A stretch of 64,000 nt of DNA from Cervus elaphus (GCF_910594005.1 NC_057835.1:45346001-45410000), one strand, 5' to 3'. Numbered from the stretch's first letter, positions 32,950 to 44,969 are shown. Made by a program: numbers and translations. The notes: generated by a model not told the origin, from the letters alone.

Positions 32950-34820
32950 TAATTTTAGGCAAAGTCTCCAGGAGCCCCTTGATAAAATGAGACATTAACC
33001 CATTCATTCAACCTGGGTTCCCTTGACTGAGACCTCTATGGACCAGAACTACTACTTAAGAAACTTAAATGAAAGAACGAAGTGACTATAATGGATTAAA
33101 GGTTCAATAAATATGGGGTTTCTTTTCGCTAGTTAAAAAACATTTTCAGGAAATTTCTGGCTCCATGGCATAATTCTTTCCAAGTAAATAAATAAATAAC
33201 ATAGCCATGAATAATATACCTTCATCTAATTCTAATGGTAAAATAAAATCTCAAAGTATTTTTAGCTCTCAACAAATGTGAGTCTCTCCAAAAATAATAA
33301 GCCTCCCAAAATCAGTATCCCAAAGGAAAACAGTTTGCTTACCTTAACTCTACTCTCAGCACAAAAATAATAAAAATTATTTTCACTAATTATTAAATTG
33401 ATCAGGTCCCTTCGCCCTGTGGCATATGAGCATAAAGAATAATACATGCTGGGACAATGTAAAAGCCTAGATTAATACTGAATGAACAGCAAAGGATAAA
33501 TAGGACTTTCTCCTCTGCTCTCACTGAAGACAAACACAAACAGTAAACAAAGAAGTAGGCATGAATCAACTCCGTGAATGCATGCATTGGTTACTGCAAT
33601 ACCAACAGGGCTTTTAAAATGTCAAAGGAAACGTATATTTTAATAAAAATACATGAAAACAGTGCTGAAAAATTAATGTAGGAAATGGTGTACAAATAAA
33701 CCCCTACGTGAACAGAAAGTTGAGATTAACTCCTTGCATCAGTAAACCTCAAGTGATAAATCATGGGTGACAATTTCTCCCCCCACCCCCGCCCTTTAAA
33801 TATGATTAGAAGTCTTTGGAGAATTGTTGACACATAACTGGGCTCAAAAATTTTAACTCAAACCACTTGGATAAGCAGAGAAAATGTTTTATTTTTGTTG
33901 TTTATGGTTTTCTACATGAGCTCCCATCCTCTGGTTAGAAGGAAAAATTTTAAATGAATTTACAGTTTACACCTAGACTGATTTGATAACTTAAATGGTC
34001 CCTTCAGGCACTATTTTTCCTAATAGTGAGGAGGGAAGTCACTCAGATTTCTTCTGCTTCCCCCCACTCATCTCTGAAAGAAGGCAGTTGGGTGTACACA
34101 TGGAGAGAGGGAGAATGAGAAATGGGGAGATTAGGGACTTTGAGCATGGTGTTCTGGTCTTCCAGATGGTGTTGTCTTAGCCATCTGGTTGCTGTCTTGG
34201 CATTCGTGGCTGGAGTCTGTAACTGATCTCATTTTCCCAATTTGGTTGTAACCTGGTTCATTCTCTGGCCAGTTCGGTCTCACTGTGGCACCGCCTGGTT
34301 CCAAAACCTGTGAGCCTAAACAGAGCCCAAGGCCAACTCTGAGGCCCAGCACCCCCTCTCCCTGGGAACTGAAGGTCTGTCAGGAGAGCTAACCCTCGGA
34401 GCTGCTGGTTCCTCCGACAACACTACACAATTAAACGAATGGAAATGTGTTTGGTGCTGGAAAAGTTAGAGAAGGTCTCTCTTCTAAGAGCCCAGAAAGG
34501 GAGGCAGGACCTAGAGCCTCCTCCCTTCACCTCCCTCGCAACTCAAGCCCTGACTCTATGCCCCAGTCCACAGTGGGGAAGTGGGGCACTTGTCTGAGCA
34601 ATGGGCTCCTTCCTTCTCTTACTCTCTCGCCTCTCCCATCCTCCTCTTCCACCAGGGAAAGAGATGGGTTTTGGTTTTTCTTATACATTCTGGTTTTATC
34701 AGGCACAGGGCTTTGCTGTCATGATGGAAGGGTGCCTTCTCTGCAGGCTGTCTTCACAGCTTAGTATTTGATATGTTACAGGGAAAAATAAAGAGATCTG
34801 GAAAACCATCTCTCAAGACC
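32950..34820. other. Unique sequence, no gene
   Basis: No repeat family recognised. 34150-34600 is more GC-rich than its surroundings and holds frames of 73 (minus) and 105 (plus) codons with no motif. I cannot support an exon. Confidence 0.4.
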
Positions 34821-34823
34821 ATG

Positions 34824-35045
34824 CATGCTCGTGTTCAGTCACTTCAGTTGTTGTCTGACTCTTTGCTACCCCATGGACTATAGCCCGCCAGGCTCCTCTG
34901 TCCATGGGATTCTCCAGGCAAGAATACTGGAGTGTAGCCATTTCCTCTTCCCAAGGATCTTCCCAACCCAAGGACTGAACCCATGTCTCCTGGGTCTCCT
35001 GCATTGCAAGCAGATTTTTTGCCACTGAACCACCAGAGAAGTCCC
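34824..35045 (-). mobile_element. Bov-tA SINE
   Basis: The reverse complement of a full element from 'ttcagtcacttcagttgttg' to the tRNA-like head 'gaaccaccagagaagtccc'. The head contains a duplicated 'gtctcctgggtctcctgc'. Confidence 0.88.
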
Positions 35046-35955
35046 TCTGCTTTATAATGCTTTTACTTTACTATGTCCCTGTTTTTCATGTCAGAAGTTT
35101 TATATTATTCTGTTTTTCTCTTCATGATTCTTTACAATAAATTCTCTTCCCCATCAGGCAGATGGGTGCTCCAATCGACTGGAGCCAATAGCATGGACAC
35201 CAAAAGATAAAGACACATTAGTAACTTCTAAAATCCTGCATCTCACCCCCTTGTGCACAGTTGGTCCATTGTTCTTACATATTATGTGTTTAAATCAATG
35301 TAGATGAGTGTGCAAAGCTATCACTTCATATAAACATTCAGTTACATGGCATTTATCAAAACATTTCCTTATGTTGTTTGTTTGTTTCTAACACATAACA
35401 TCTCCTGGGGATTATAATCTCCTGGGGATTATTTTGATGATCATCATTTCTGTGGAATTACAATATAGAAAGATAAATTCCTAACTTTATGGCAAATGTG
35501 GTAAATCTATGTGTTAACAAACATTTGTTTTACAGATATTTGGAGTAAATAGAAGCATTTATCCTGATATAGCGAATGTTTGGGTTGGAAGAATATACAT
35601 GAAGGAACAACATAGCTGCTACCTTCAAATGTATAAGTGGTTTAGAAGTGGAAACCAAGTCTGTTTCAATACACTCCAAGGAACAAACTTAAGATTAAAG
35701 AAAGAGTTAATGGGAAAGGTAGTTTGGTTTACTTTTCTAATCATCAAGGTTGTCTAAATATGCAATGGGTTGATGCCTTTAGATACAGTGATTATATCCT
35801 GAGATTATTCAAGCTGGGCTACGTGAATACTTAGTAAGGATGTCATGTTGATTATTCAAAGATATAAAGCTTGCTTCTAATAACCTGTGTTTCATACTTC
35901 TTAAAGTCTTTAAGCTGAGGGTTACAGAAGTTCAAATATTTGGTAAAGATAAATA
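35046..35955. other. Unique sequence, no gene
   Basis: A 17-bp tandem duplication of 'atctcctggggattat' lies at 35400-35433. Otherwise nothing recognised. Confidence 0.45.
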
Positions 35956-35958
35956 CCA

Positions 35959-36157
35959 TAGAGGCTCAAATGGTAATGAATCTGCCTTCAATACAGGAGA
36001 CCAGGGTTTGACCCCTGAGTCTGGAAGACCCTCTGGAGAAAGGAATGGTAACCCACTCAAGTATTCTTGCTTGGAGAATTCCATGGACAGAGGAGCCTGG
36101 TAAGGCTACAGTTCATGGGGTCACAAGGAGTTGGATATGACTGAGTGACTCACACAA
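35959..36157 (+). mobile_element. Bov-tA SINE
   Basis: The head 'gaggctcaaatggtaatgaa', 'cagggtttgacccctg', the Bov-A body and 'gatatgactgagtgactc' are present. The extreme 5' bases are missing. Confidence 0.85.
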
Positions 36158-36159
36158 AC

Positions 36160-36915
36160 ATAATAATGCTGGCAGAAAAATTGTCCATGGCCAATATTTG
36201 ATGATAATCACTGAGCTACTAAATAGGAAAAATCCAAATTAGAGTTTTAAAAAATCCATCAGAGTTTAAATTACAGTTTATTTACAGTTTATGACAAAAT
36301 TTATGAAAATAAGGCCATAGAAGAAAGACCAGAAAGTTTTGGCAAAGGATACTTCAAAGAATTAGAGGAAATTGAAGACCACTGATTTCCTGGTTTGACA
36401 AAATCAGATCAAAAAGCATCATTAACAGGGATTCTATAAATAGGAGAAAAAAGGCAAAAAAAACCTAAAATGCTAATGGTGGTGTTGTTAAATGTTAATG
36501 TCGTTAATGCTGTTGTTAAGCTTAAGATGATGCCATTTTTGAAGATTTAAACTATTTTAGCGGATCCCAGGCAACCTCAGATTGTATTCTTTCCTTTCCT
36601 TCTTTAGTATTTTGCCAAGAGAGATAACAGTAGACTGGATAGATGGGCACTGGTATCTGTTAACAGGCAATTAATAACAAGTTTAGGAAAGAAAGGAGGA
36701 AGCTGAGGACAGTTTGAAAGATGTAGCTGGGGGTTGCATCATTGATCACCCTTGTCATAATGTCATGACCCACAAATCCATTTTCATTAGGGAGACAACA
36801 AAGAGAGAAACAGAGTCAAACTGGACAAAAATGGGTCTGCAATACCTGGAAAGTCAGTGCAGGATGAAGCATACAGGTCCCTGGGAGTGACCATCAGAAG
36901 AAAGGAGGTATATAA
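36160..36915. other. Unique sequence, no gene
   Basis: No repeat family or exon recognised. Confidence 0.45.
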
Positions 36916-36924
36916 GCATTGATC

Positions 36925-37120
36925 ACGTGCTAGGTGCCAGCCACAGCCGTAAGCACTCTGTATCCTGTTAACTCATTAGTTCTTCACTTCTACCCTCCTA
37001 GGAAAATGTTCATATTCTCATTTCACATTTAATGAAACTGAGACCCAGAGAGATTACATACCTGAGGTCACATAGCTGAGTTACTGATTGCTGGGATTTT
37101 CAATCCCAGAGCGTGGAATA
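36925..37120 (-). repeat. MIR fragment
   Basis: 'cgtgctaggtgccagccaca', 'atgaaactgagacccagag' and 'ggtcacatagctgagttac' are the minus-strand MIR landmarks. Confidence 0.7.
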
Positions 37121-37338
37121 TGGAGAGGGTGGAGTGGGGTCATTCCACCACATCACACTAGCAAAATGTACTCAGGCATGTGCAGATAAAGATAAGTGAC
37201 AAATGATGCCAGAGACTAGAGCTAGGTGGCAAAAATAAATCAAGCAGGAATGGATAAACCAAGCAGATGAGGGGAGGGACTTGGGGGTGAATGGAGGGGA
37301 GTGGGGATGTCTAAGACTCACAGCCACACTGTCCTTTT

Positions 37339-37428
37339 GAATAAGCCAGAAATCCAGGAGCCCAAAACATATCAAACACAGAAGAATAAGCCAGAAATCC
37401 AGGAGCCAAAAAGATACCAAACACAGAA
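37339..37428. repeat. 45-bp tandem duplication (two copies)
   Basis: Copies at 37339-37383 and 37384-37428 differ at about four positions. The period is a multiple of three, so a plus-strand frame (37301-37483) reads a 15-residue unit twice (NKPEIQEPK.YQTQK). I see no other sign of coding. Confidence 0.85.
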
Positions 37429-37520
37429 GAGAACAAGGCATTCTCAGAAGAGCACCCTAGACAAAATGCTCCCAAACCATTGAGTACTGTTACTACAGGT
37501 TTATCTTCTATTCTTATTTC

Positions 37521-37742
37521 TTGCTGTTGTCCAGTCACTAAATCATGTCGGACTCTTTGGGACCCCCATGAACTGGAGCATGCCAGGCTTTCCTGCCCTT
37601 CACTATCTCCCAGAGTTTGCTCAAACTCATGTCCTTTGAGTCAGTGATGTCATCCAACCATGCCATCCTCTGTCGCCCCATTCTCCTCTTGCTCTCATTC
37701 TTTCCCAGCATCAGCTCCTTGCATCAGGTGGCCACAGTTTTC
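37521..37742 (-). mobile_element. BovB 3'-end fragment
   Basis: The reverse complement of the BovB 3' UTR and last codons: 'gttgtccagtcactaaatca', 'gagtttgctcaaactcatg', 'gagtcagtgatgtcatcca', 'gcatcaggtggccacag'. Diverged. Confidence 0.85.
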
Positions 37743-37880
37743 TATCTCCTGAACTGAGAGGAATAGGAAATTTTGCCTTCCTCATATCACTCTTCATTCA
37801 CCAACACTATAACCTGTGATTGGGAGCCAGCCAAGGTTAAGCTGCATCAAGAGGTAAAGACTGAAATGAAAAGACTCAAG

Positions 37881-37891
37881 AGAGATTTTAG
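37881..37891. repeat. CHR SINE target duplication, left copy
   Basis: 'agagattttag', identical to 38090-38100. Confidence 0.85.
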
Positions 37892-38089
37892 AGCGACTTC
37901 CCTGGTGGCCCAGTGGTTAAGTCTTCACTTTTCAATGCAAGGAAGGTGGTTTCAATCCCTGATTAAGGAATTAAGATCCCACATGCCTCGTAGTCGAAAC
38001 ACCAAAACAGAAAACAGAAGCAATATTGTAACAAATTCAATAAAGTCTTTTTAAAACAGAATCTCAAATCAATATATTTTTTAAAAGAA
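37892..38089 (+). mobile_element. CHR-type SINE with perfect target duplication
   Basis: 'cgacttccctggtggcccag' then 'tggttaagtcttcac', 'ggtttcaatccctgattaag', 'cccacatgcctcgtag' and an A-rich tail. A perfect 11-bp duplication (37881-37891, 38090-38100) delimits it. Confidence 0.88.
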
Positions 38090-38100
38090 AGAGATTTTAG

Positions 38101-38775
38101 GAAGAAGACACTACTCTGTTTCTTATTGCCAAATTTTTAAGGATTCATTTTTCCATGGAATCCATGAATTTTCTCACAGCGTGTGACTCACTAGTCATCA
38201 GTATCATCAGAACAAGAAAAACGAGAGAAAGAAGACAAAGTGAAAAAGAGAAGTAAGCCAGCCATTTTACAGACTGCAGTTTGCATGGTTAGATTTAGTA
38301 ATTTTTAATCAACTGGAAGCCCATTTTGCATTTGGACAAAAGCCCTATGTTAATAATTTTCTAAGTGAAAGCATGAAAAAAATGTCTTGCAACTAAAGGA
38401 TATACTATGTAAGACGCTGTCAAAGAATACTGTAGTTACCATAAATATAATGTACTATAATTATATTCTCAGAAATAGATCTATTCAAAAAAGTCATTCA
38501 TATATGTGATTATGCATGACAGCTAAATGAAGCAAACATTAGCAAGGTCAATATGCAAATGCTATTTCTACCAGTCCATTCTGATATAATTTATCAAATG
38601 GTATTAAATATCTCAAAAGAAACAGACTTCTCTTATTTCCCTAACACAGAGCACACACTTCTATTTCCATAAATGTGAAACAGTCTCCATTTATTGTAAC
38701 ACGTTGCCTCCAATAGTTAGACTTATTTTCTTTGGATTCTGTTTCTAAGCATGAAATTTTTGATAGTTACCATAT
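38101..38775. other. Unique sequence, no gene
   Basis: No repeat family or exon recognised. Confidence 0.45.
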
Positions 38776-38777
38776 CT

Positions 38778-39280
38778 TAGACAAACCTGGACAGCATATT
38801 AAAAAGCAGAGACATCACTTTGCCAAAGAAGGTCCGTATAGTCAAACTATGTTTTTTTCCAGTAGTCATGTATGGATGTGAGAACTACACCATAAAGAAG
38901 GCTGAGCGCTGAAGAACTGATGCTTTCAAACTGTGGTGCTGGGGAATACTCTTGAGAGTCCCCTGGACAGCAAGGCAATCAAACCAGTCAATCCTAAAGA
39001 AACCAACCCTGATTATTCATTGGAAAGACTGATGCTGAAGCTCCAATAATTTGGCCACCTGATGCAAAGAGCTGACACATTGGAACAGACTCTGATGCTG
39101 GGAAAGATTGAGGGCAGGAGGAGAAGGGGATGACAGAGGACTAGGTGGTTGGATGGCATCACCAACTCAAAGTACACGAATCTGAGCAAACTCTGGGAGA
39201 TAGAGAAGGACAGGGAAGCCTGGCGTGCTACGGTCCATAGGGTCGCAACGAGCCAGACATGACCTAGTGACTAAACAACA
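38778..39280 (+). mobile_element. BovB 3' part
   Basis: Plus-strand BovB from 'acctggacagcatattaaaa' (RT C-terminal codons) through 'gggcaggaggagaaggggat' and 'gagcaaactctgggag' to the 3' end '..catgacctagtgactaaa' plus caa. Frames are broken by several indels and stops. A 7-bp match (tatctta) at both flanks is only a weak candidate target duplication. Confidence 0.88.
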
Positions 39281-39490
39281 GAAACTGTATCTTACTATAA
39301 TCTAGATAAAACTCACTTACAAGATGGGCACTGCTGAGAGAGTAATATCACCCATTATAAATCATTTTGCTTGCCCAGGTGGTTAAAATATAGTATATAC
39401 TGAGACATGCAATCAACATGCTCCTTGCCCTTTTTAAGGCCACACTAACTCTTGAAATGAAGACACCTAGGTACATATGTATGTGAAAAT

Positions 39491-39512
39491 ACACACATAC
39501 ACACACACACAT
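39491..39512. repeat. (AC)n microsatellite
   Basis: Imperfect AC repeat of about 22 bp. Confidence 0.8.
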
Positions 39513-39658
39513 TTTGTCTCTCAGGAAATCCAGGGCATCTTTTACTAGTTAACTTTAATTGAATGGCATATGATTGAAATATAAATTCACCATTGCAAAA
39601 ACCTCTCACAGACACCCTTCTAAGCTTCAGAATAAGGGCCCTGTGGCATTTTTGTTGT

Positions 39659-39722
39659 TCAGTCCCTGGGTCAGGAAGATCCCCTGGAGAAGGGAACAGC
39701 TACCCACTCCAGCATATTTGCG
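39659..39722 (+). mobile_element. Bov-tA SINE scrap
   Basis: 'tccctgggtcaggaagatcc' then 'cctggagaagggaa' is an internal piece of Bov-tA, preceded by 'ttgttgttcag' that resembles an antisense Bov-A/BovB end. A deletion remnant. Confidence 0.65.
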
Positions 39723-39910
39723 CAGATTTACTCTGTTGGCTTTTCACAAATGGCTCTGTCAAAGCATAATATGTGACTTCCATAATCAGATGTTATCTAT
39801 ATCTTAATGAAAAGAAATGGTATCTATTGCAGAGTGAGGTCCGTGATTTTTGCACTACTGACTAGAGAAATATCTTCTGTTCCCAGGAAAATCACTTCCT
39901 GGTTTGTCCT

Positions 39911-40110
39911 TGTGTACTTAATCCCTCAGTTGTGTCCAACTCTTTGAGACCCCATGGACTGTAGCCCATCAGCCTCCTCTGTCCATGGGGATTCTCCAGG
40001 CAAGAATACTGGAGTGGGTTGCATGCCCTCCTCCAAGGGATCTTCCCAACCCAGGGATCGAACCCAGGGATTGCAGGGGGGATTCTTTACCATCTGAGTC
40101 ACCAGGGAAG
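39911..40110 (-). mobile_element. Bov-tA SINE with target duplication
   Basis: The reverse complement of a full SINE from 'cagttgtgtccaactctttg' to 'gagtcaccagggaag'. The duplication cctggtttgtcct (39898-39910) / cctggttagtcct (40111-40123) has one mismatch. Confidence 0.9.
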
Positions 40111-40124
40111 CCTGGTTAGTCCTA

Positions 40125-40925
40125 CATTTGGTTAGTAATCTCACTTGGGGTGGGCAGAGTCAGAGGGCCTTCCCTGAGCCCAAACACATTCAGCATTTAC
40201 AAGACGGGGAGGAAAGAAGACAGCTGGGGGCTTGCCCTGCCGACTTCAGCATCCCACTCCTGCCGGGAGAGGGAGGGACCGCGCTTTGAGTCCTCACAGC
40301 AGGAGACCCCTGCACAGGGCGGGTAGCAGGAGAATAGAGTCTTGTAGCATGGCATCTCATAGTGACTGCTTCTCAAAGGGCACAAAAGAAAGCTTCATCT
40401 CTAGGCCACAGCCTCTCCCCTCCCAAATTCCCAGACTCATCTTGAGCACACAGTGCCACAGAAGAGGAATGCTGATTTAAAATAAAATAAAAAAAAATTT
40501 TTAACTGAAGAATATTAAAGAAACAATTCCCTTAAGTTCACAGAAGGCCAACACCTCCTAAGAAGAAGCCAGTGTGCCCAGAATTTGGGATGTTACTCGA
40601 AGACTGGAACTAGAGCTTCTCAGTAGTCGCAGCAAATTGAAAAGTGTGTGTTCGCCTCAGAACCTCCCCGGAGCCTCTTCATTTGCCTTATCCACTGTGC
40701 ATATCCTTGTCTGCCTCCTACTGTAATTCAACAAGTGTTTGTGATTCAACAACCTACATATATCTGCACTTGGCATTCCAAGAACATGCCAGATGAACAA
40801 AACCTAGTTTCCGGCTTCAAAGAGTAGATGGTCTAGTAAGAGAGACAGTCTTATTGTAAAGAACCTGTGTGTCCAGTCTAGTAAAGGAGAGAAAGATTTG
40901 AATAATTACTTATAGTACAAATAAT
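40125..40925. other. Unique sequence, GC-richer patch
   Basis: 40140-40340 is GC-rich compared with its surroundings and contains a few CpG, but I see no motif or supported exon. The remainder is unremarkable. Confidence 0.4.
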
Positions 40926-40930
40926 TATAG

Positions 40931-41100
40931 CACGGGAGACCTGGGTTCCATCCCTGGGTTGGGAAGATCCCCTGGAGGAGGGCATGGCAACCCACTCCAG
41001 TATTCTTGCCTGGAGAATCCCATGGGCAGAGGAACCTGGCAGGCTACAGTCCATTGGGTCAAAAAGAGTCAGACACGACTGAGTAACTAAGAACAGCACA
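40931..41100 (+). mobile_element. Bov-tA SINE, 5'-truncated
   Basis: It starts inside the tRNA-like head (gagacctgggttccatccct), keeps the Bov-A body and ends 'cacgactgagtaactaagaa'. It is followed within about 12 bp by another SINE in the same orientation. Confidence 0.87.
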
Positions 41101-41112
41101 TAATGCAATAAC

Positions 41113-41322
41113 GGGCTTCCCTGGTGGCTCAAAGAGTACAGGACCCACCTGCAATGCAGGGGAACAGAGTTCAATCCCTGGGTTGGGAAGATCCTCTGGA
41201 AAAGGAAATGGCAACCCTCTCCAGTATTCTTGCCTGGGAAATCCCAGGGACAGAGGACATAGGTGGACCTCAGTACATGGGGTCAAAAAGAGTCAGACAT
41301 GACTTAGCAACTAAACGGCCCC
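41113..41322 (+). mobile_element. Bov-tA SINE
   Basis: A complete head 'gggcttccctggtggctcaa', B box 'gagttcaatccct', the Bov-A body and 'catgacttagcaactaaac'. Confidence 0.88.
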
Positions 41323-41334
41323 AGCAGCATAAGT

Positions 41335-41700
41335 AGAATAAGTATTTATCCTTCTGTGACTGATTTATCTAGCTTAGCATAAGGTTCATGCATGTTATGC
41401 TTATGGCAGGATTTTCTTCTTTTTTAAACCTGAATGATAGTTCATTATATGTGTATAGCACATTTTCAATGAAATTTCTTAGACCAAACAGTAGTAAATG
41501 CTATAGCAGAGGTATGAACTCTTCCAAAAACACAAAGGAGAAGCAATTAACTCTCAGTAGTCAGAAAGTTATTGATGCGGCATGAACTCCAGAACATTAC
41601 TCAACTTCAGGTGTGCCTGCTTCATTAGATCATCTTTGTGTATTTTTATTAAAACTCTTCGTCCTACTGGCAACTGAGGCTTATTCATTTTTATCATCTT
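41335..41700. other. Unique sequence, no gene
   Basis: Nothing recognised. Confidence 0.45.
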
Positions 41701-41702
41701 CC

Positions 41703-42165
41703 TGTTGTTGTTCAGTCACCAAGTCATGTCTGACTCTTTGAGACCCCAAGGACTGCAGCACACCAGGCTTCCTTGTCCTTCATCATCTCCTAGAACCTGC
41801 CCAAGTTCATGTCCATTGAATCAGTGATATCATCCAACCATCTCATCCTCTGTTGCCTTCTTCTCTGACTTCAATCTTTCCTGCATCAGGGTCTTTTCGA
41901 ATGAGTCAGCTGTTCACATCAGGTGACCAAAGTATTGGAGCTTCAGCCTCTGTCCTTCCAAAGAGTATTCAGTGTTGTTTCCTTTAAGATTGGCTGGTTT
42001 GATCTCCTAGTTTTCCAAGGGACTCTCAAGAGGGTTCCTCAACACCACAGTTTGTAAGCATCAGCTCCTCAGTGCTCTGCCTTCTTTATTGTCCAGCTCA
42101 CAACCAGACATGACATTGGAAAGACCATAGCCTTGACTATATGGACCTTACAAATGTTTGTAGAA
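41703..42165 (-). mobile_element. BovB 3' part
   Basis: The reverse complement of the BovB 3' UTR and C-terminal codons, from 'tgttgttgttcagtcaccaag' equivalents at the left to 'agaccatagccttgactata' at the right. Frames are broken. Confidence 0.88.
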
Positions 42166-42174
42166 ATGACTGGA

Positions 42175-42187
42175 TGGATGAGTGGAT
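42175..42187. repeat. Bov-A2 target duplication, left copy
   Basis: 'tggatgagtggat', identical to 42461-42473. Confidence 0.85.
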
Positions 42188-42460
42188 GCTACTGCTGCTG
42201 CTAAGTCACTTCAGTCATCTCTGACTCTGGGTGACCCTATAGACGGTAGCCCACTGGGCCCACCGCCCCTGGGATTCTCCAGGCAAGAACACTGGAGTGG
42301 GTTGCCATTTCCTTTTCCAATGCATGAAAGTGAAAAGTGAAAGTGAAGTCACTCAGTCATGTCCAACTCTTAGCGACCCCATGGACTGCAGCCTACCAGG
42401 CTCCTCCAAGCATGGGATTTTCCAGGTGGGAGTACTGGAGTGGGATGCCATTGCCTTCTC
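42188..42460 (-). mobile_element. Bov-A2 SINE (dimeric)
   Basis: Two antisense Bov-A monomers are joined by 'gaaagtgaaaagtgaaagtg', with a (ctg)n start. A perfect 13-bp duplication (42175-42187, 42461-42473) bounds it. Confidence 0.9.
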
Positions 42461-42474
42461 TGGATGAGTGGATA

Positions 42475-43010
42475 GATGGCTCTTATCTGATAACCTGGAC
42501 CAATTTTAGTTTTCACTATCTTCTGATCACTTTATTATGTTCCCAAACTTCCAGAAGAGGACAAGTTTCTGTCCTCTGCATCCCCAGAACTTCCTCTGCA
42601 TTGTTGGGATTGTCTGTGGATGTCTGCCTTTCCCACCAGATGTTAAGTTTACTGTGGTGAATGGTTTCTATTGTTCATCACTGTGTCTCCAGTTCCTAGC
42701 CTATAGCAGGTGATCATTAAATATTTAAAGAATGGTAAATGACTAAATGAGTTTTCTAAAGCCTGTGTTTGTCGATGACCTAGTTTTGGGCAATCCTGAG
42801 GAAAACAAATTTTCCTCCTGAGAAACCTTACTGACCTGGCATTGCTGCTCTATTTAAGTTAAGATACTAAGTGTATTTGATTCAATATTTGTAAATAGCA
42901 AAAACCTAGCTAGCTTTTCATTTTTATATGTATATGACAACCATTCACATGCACATACACACAGCCTGTTAAAAGGGTGGTTTTTAAAAACAGCCTCAAA
43001 GTTACATCCT
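42475..43010. other. Unique sequence, no gene
   Basis: Nothing recognised. Confidence 0.45.
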
Positions 43011-43011
43011 A

Positions 43012-43219
43012 AAGTGAAAGTGAAAGTATTAGTCACTCAGTCACGTCCAACTCCTTGGGACCCCATGGACTGTAGCCAGCCAGGCTCCTCTGTCCATGGC
43101 AAGAATACCGGAGTGGGTTGCCATTTCCTTCTCCAGGGAATCTTCCCTACCCAGGGATCGAACCTGGGTCACCTGCATTGAAGGCAAACTCTTTACAGTC
43201 TGAGCCACCAGGGAAGCCT
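43012..43219 (-). mobile_element. Bov-tA SINE
   Basis: The reverse complement of a full SINE, ending in the head 'tctgagccaccagggaagcc'. A 7-bp flank match (cctaaag) is a candidate target duplication. Confidence 0.88.
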
Positions 43220-43341
43220 AAAGAGAATCAAATTTAGTTATTGCATCTATAAATTTTGCTTTAATATCAAGGTCCTAGATACCTTGAAGAAATACTACAA
43301 GAATCTTAAGCATCAGAAAGACTAAATAAATCATAGTCTTA

Positions 43342-43353
43342 CTAATGTAGAAG
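43342..43353. repeat. BovB target duplication, left copy
   Basis: 'ctaatgtagaag', identical to 43923-43934. Confidence 0.85.
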
Positions 43354-43922
43354 TTCAGTTCAGTTCAGTCACTCAGTCATGTCCAACTCTTTGCGACCCC
43401 ATGAACCGCAGTACGCCAGGCCTCCCTGTCCATCACCAACTCCCAGAGTCCACTCAAACCCATGTCCATCGAGTCGGTGATGCCATCCAACCATCTCATC
43501 CGCTGTCGTCCCCTTCTCCTCCTGCCCCCAATCCCTCCTAGCATCAGGGTCTTTTCCAATGAGTCAGCTCTCCGCATCAAGTGGCCAAAGTATTGGCATT
43601 TCAGCTTCAACATCAGTCCCTCCAATGAACACCCAGGACTGATCTCCTTTAGGATGGACTGGTTGGATCTCGTGGCAGTCCAAGGGACCCTCAAGAGTCT
43701 TCTCCAACACCACAGTTCAAAAGCATCAATTCTTCTGTGCTCAGCTTTCTTTATAGTCCAACTCTCACATCCATCCATACATGACTACTGGAAAAACCAT
43801 AGCCTTGACTAGATGGATCTTTGTTGGCAAAGTAATGTCTCTGCTTTTTAATATGTTATCTAGGTTGGTCATAACTTTCCTTCCAAGGAGCAAGTGTCTT
43901 TTAATTTCATGGCTGCAATCAC
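43354..43922 (-). mobile_element. Young BovB 3' part with target duplication
   Basis: A 569-bp 5'-truncated BovB in reverse, starting with the (ttcag)n terminus and stopping inside the RT C-terminal region. It is well conserved and bounded by a perfect 12-bp duplication. Confidence 0.92.
43377..43778 (-). pseudogene. BovB C-terminal fragment, frame open
   Basis: About 133 codons of the BovB ORF C-terminus are uninterrupted on the minus strand, from CESWTIKKAEHRRIDAFELW to GVAKSWT before the stop. The RT catalytic core and endonuclease are absent, so it is inert. The RRRRGRQRMRW segment is intact here, unlike the copy at 62868-64000, which has a stop in it. Confidence 0.88.
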
Positions 43923-43934
43923 CTAATGTAGAAG

Positions 43935-44600
43935 AGAAAGAGATATTTCTGAAAGATTTTAAAGATTTGAGTGTTTTCTGATTACCCTTGATTTAGGCAG
44001 AACGGAATCTGAACATACATCAATATTCTCCAAGCTTTATGCTTTGACTAGAGAAACCCAAGCAGCATAAATATTTGAGTCATACAACCAATTTTCCTTT
44101 GTCTCATTCCCTGCCTACTAGAGCATTCAAGGGTCATCCAGGGAAACAGAAAACAGTACAAAGTACTTCATGGAGAAAACTGGTTGTACAGATATTGGGG
44201 ATGCAAACACAGGGATTAGAAAACAGCAGGAGCTACAAACACCACTGGGCTAGAAGCACAAAGGGAAGAGGGAGTGTCTCTGAAGCCCATGGGCCCAGGG
44301 CACGTGATGGAGACCAGAATTGGCAGGAGGCTCGGCCACCGCCAAAGAGATCACAGAAGGCAGAGATGAATGAGAAAACATACCCCACTGTTTTTCCTTC
44401 TGTCCACTAATCTGAGGAGCACAGATTGCAGGAATCAGCTCCCTTGTGATACAGAGAAAAGAAACAGAAGGCCAAGGAACTGAAGGAAGTGCTATGAGGG
44501 CACACAGGCCCAGCATCAGCATACCTACCTACCAGCCTACTGACCTGCCTACCCACGTAGCCACAGGGTCACTGAAGCAAGTATCTGACTGTTTGGAAAC
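43935..44600. other. Unique sequence, no gene
   Basis: Frames of 111 (plus, 44075-44410) and 90 codons (minus, 44250-44522) overlap on opposite strands and carry no motif. Confidence 0.4.
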
Positions 44601-44614
44601 CTGATTTCCTATTG

Positions 44615-44833
44615 TGTGCATGCTAAGTCACTTCAGTCATGTCCAACTCTTTGCAACCCCATTGACCATAGCTCACCAGGCTCCTCTGTCCATGGGATTC
44701 TCCAAGCAAGGATACTGGAGTGGGTTGCCATTTCCCACTCCAGGGGATCTTCCCAGTCCAGGGATCAAACCAGAGTATCTTATGTCTCCTGTATTGGCAG
44801 GAGAGTTCTTTACCACTAGCGCCACCCAAGAAG
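44615..44833 (-). mobile_element. Bov-tA SINE with target duplication
   Basis: The reverse complement of a full SINE with head variant 'accactagcgccaccc'. The duplication is cctgatttcctattg (44600-44614) / cctaatttcctattg (44834-44848), 14 of 15 identical. Confidence 0.92.
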
Positions 44834-44969
44834 CCTAATTTCCTATTGGATATGAATAAATTAATGTTTTGATTTTAAATATTTTAGTCGTTTTTAAAGA
44901 TTTTTTTATGTGAACCATTTTTTAAGTCTTTATTTAATTGTTACAATATTGCTTTTCTTTTGTGTTTTA

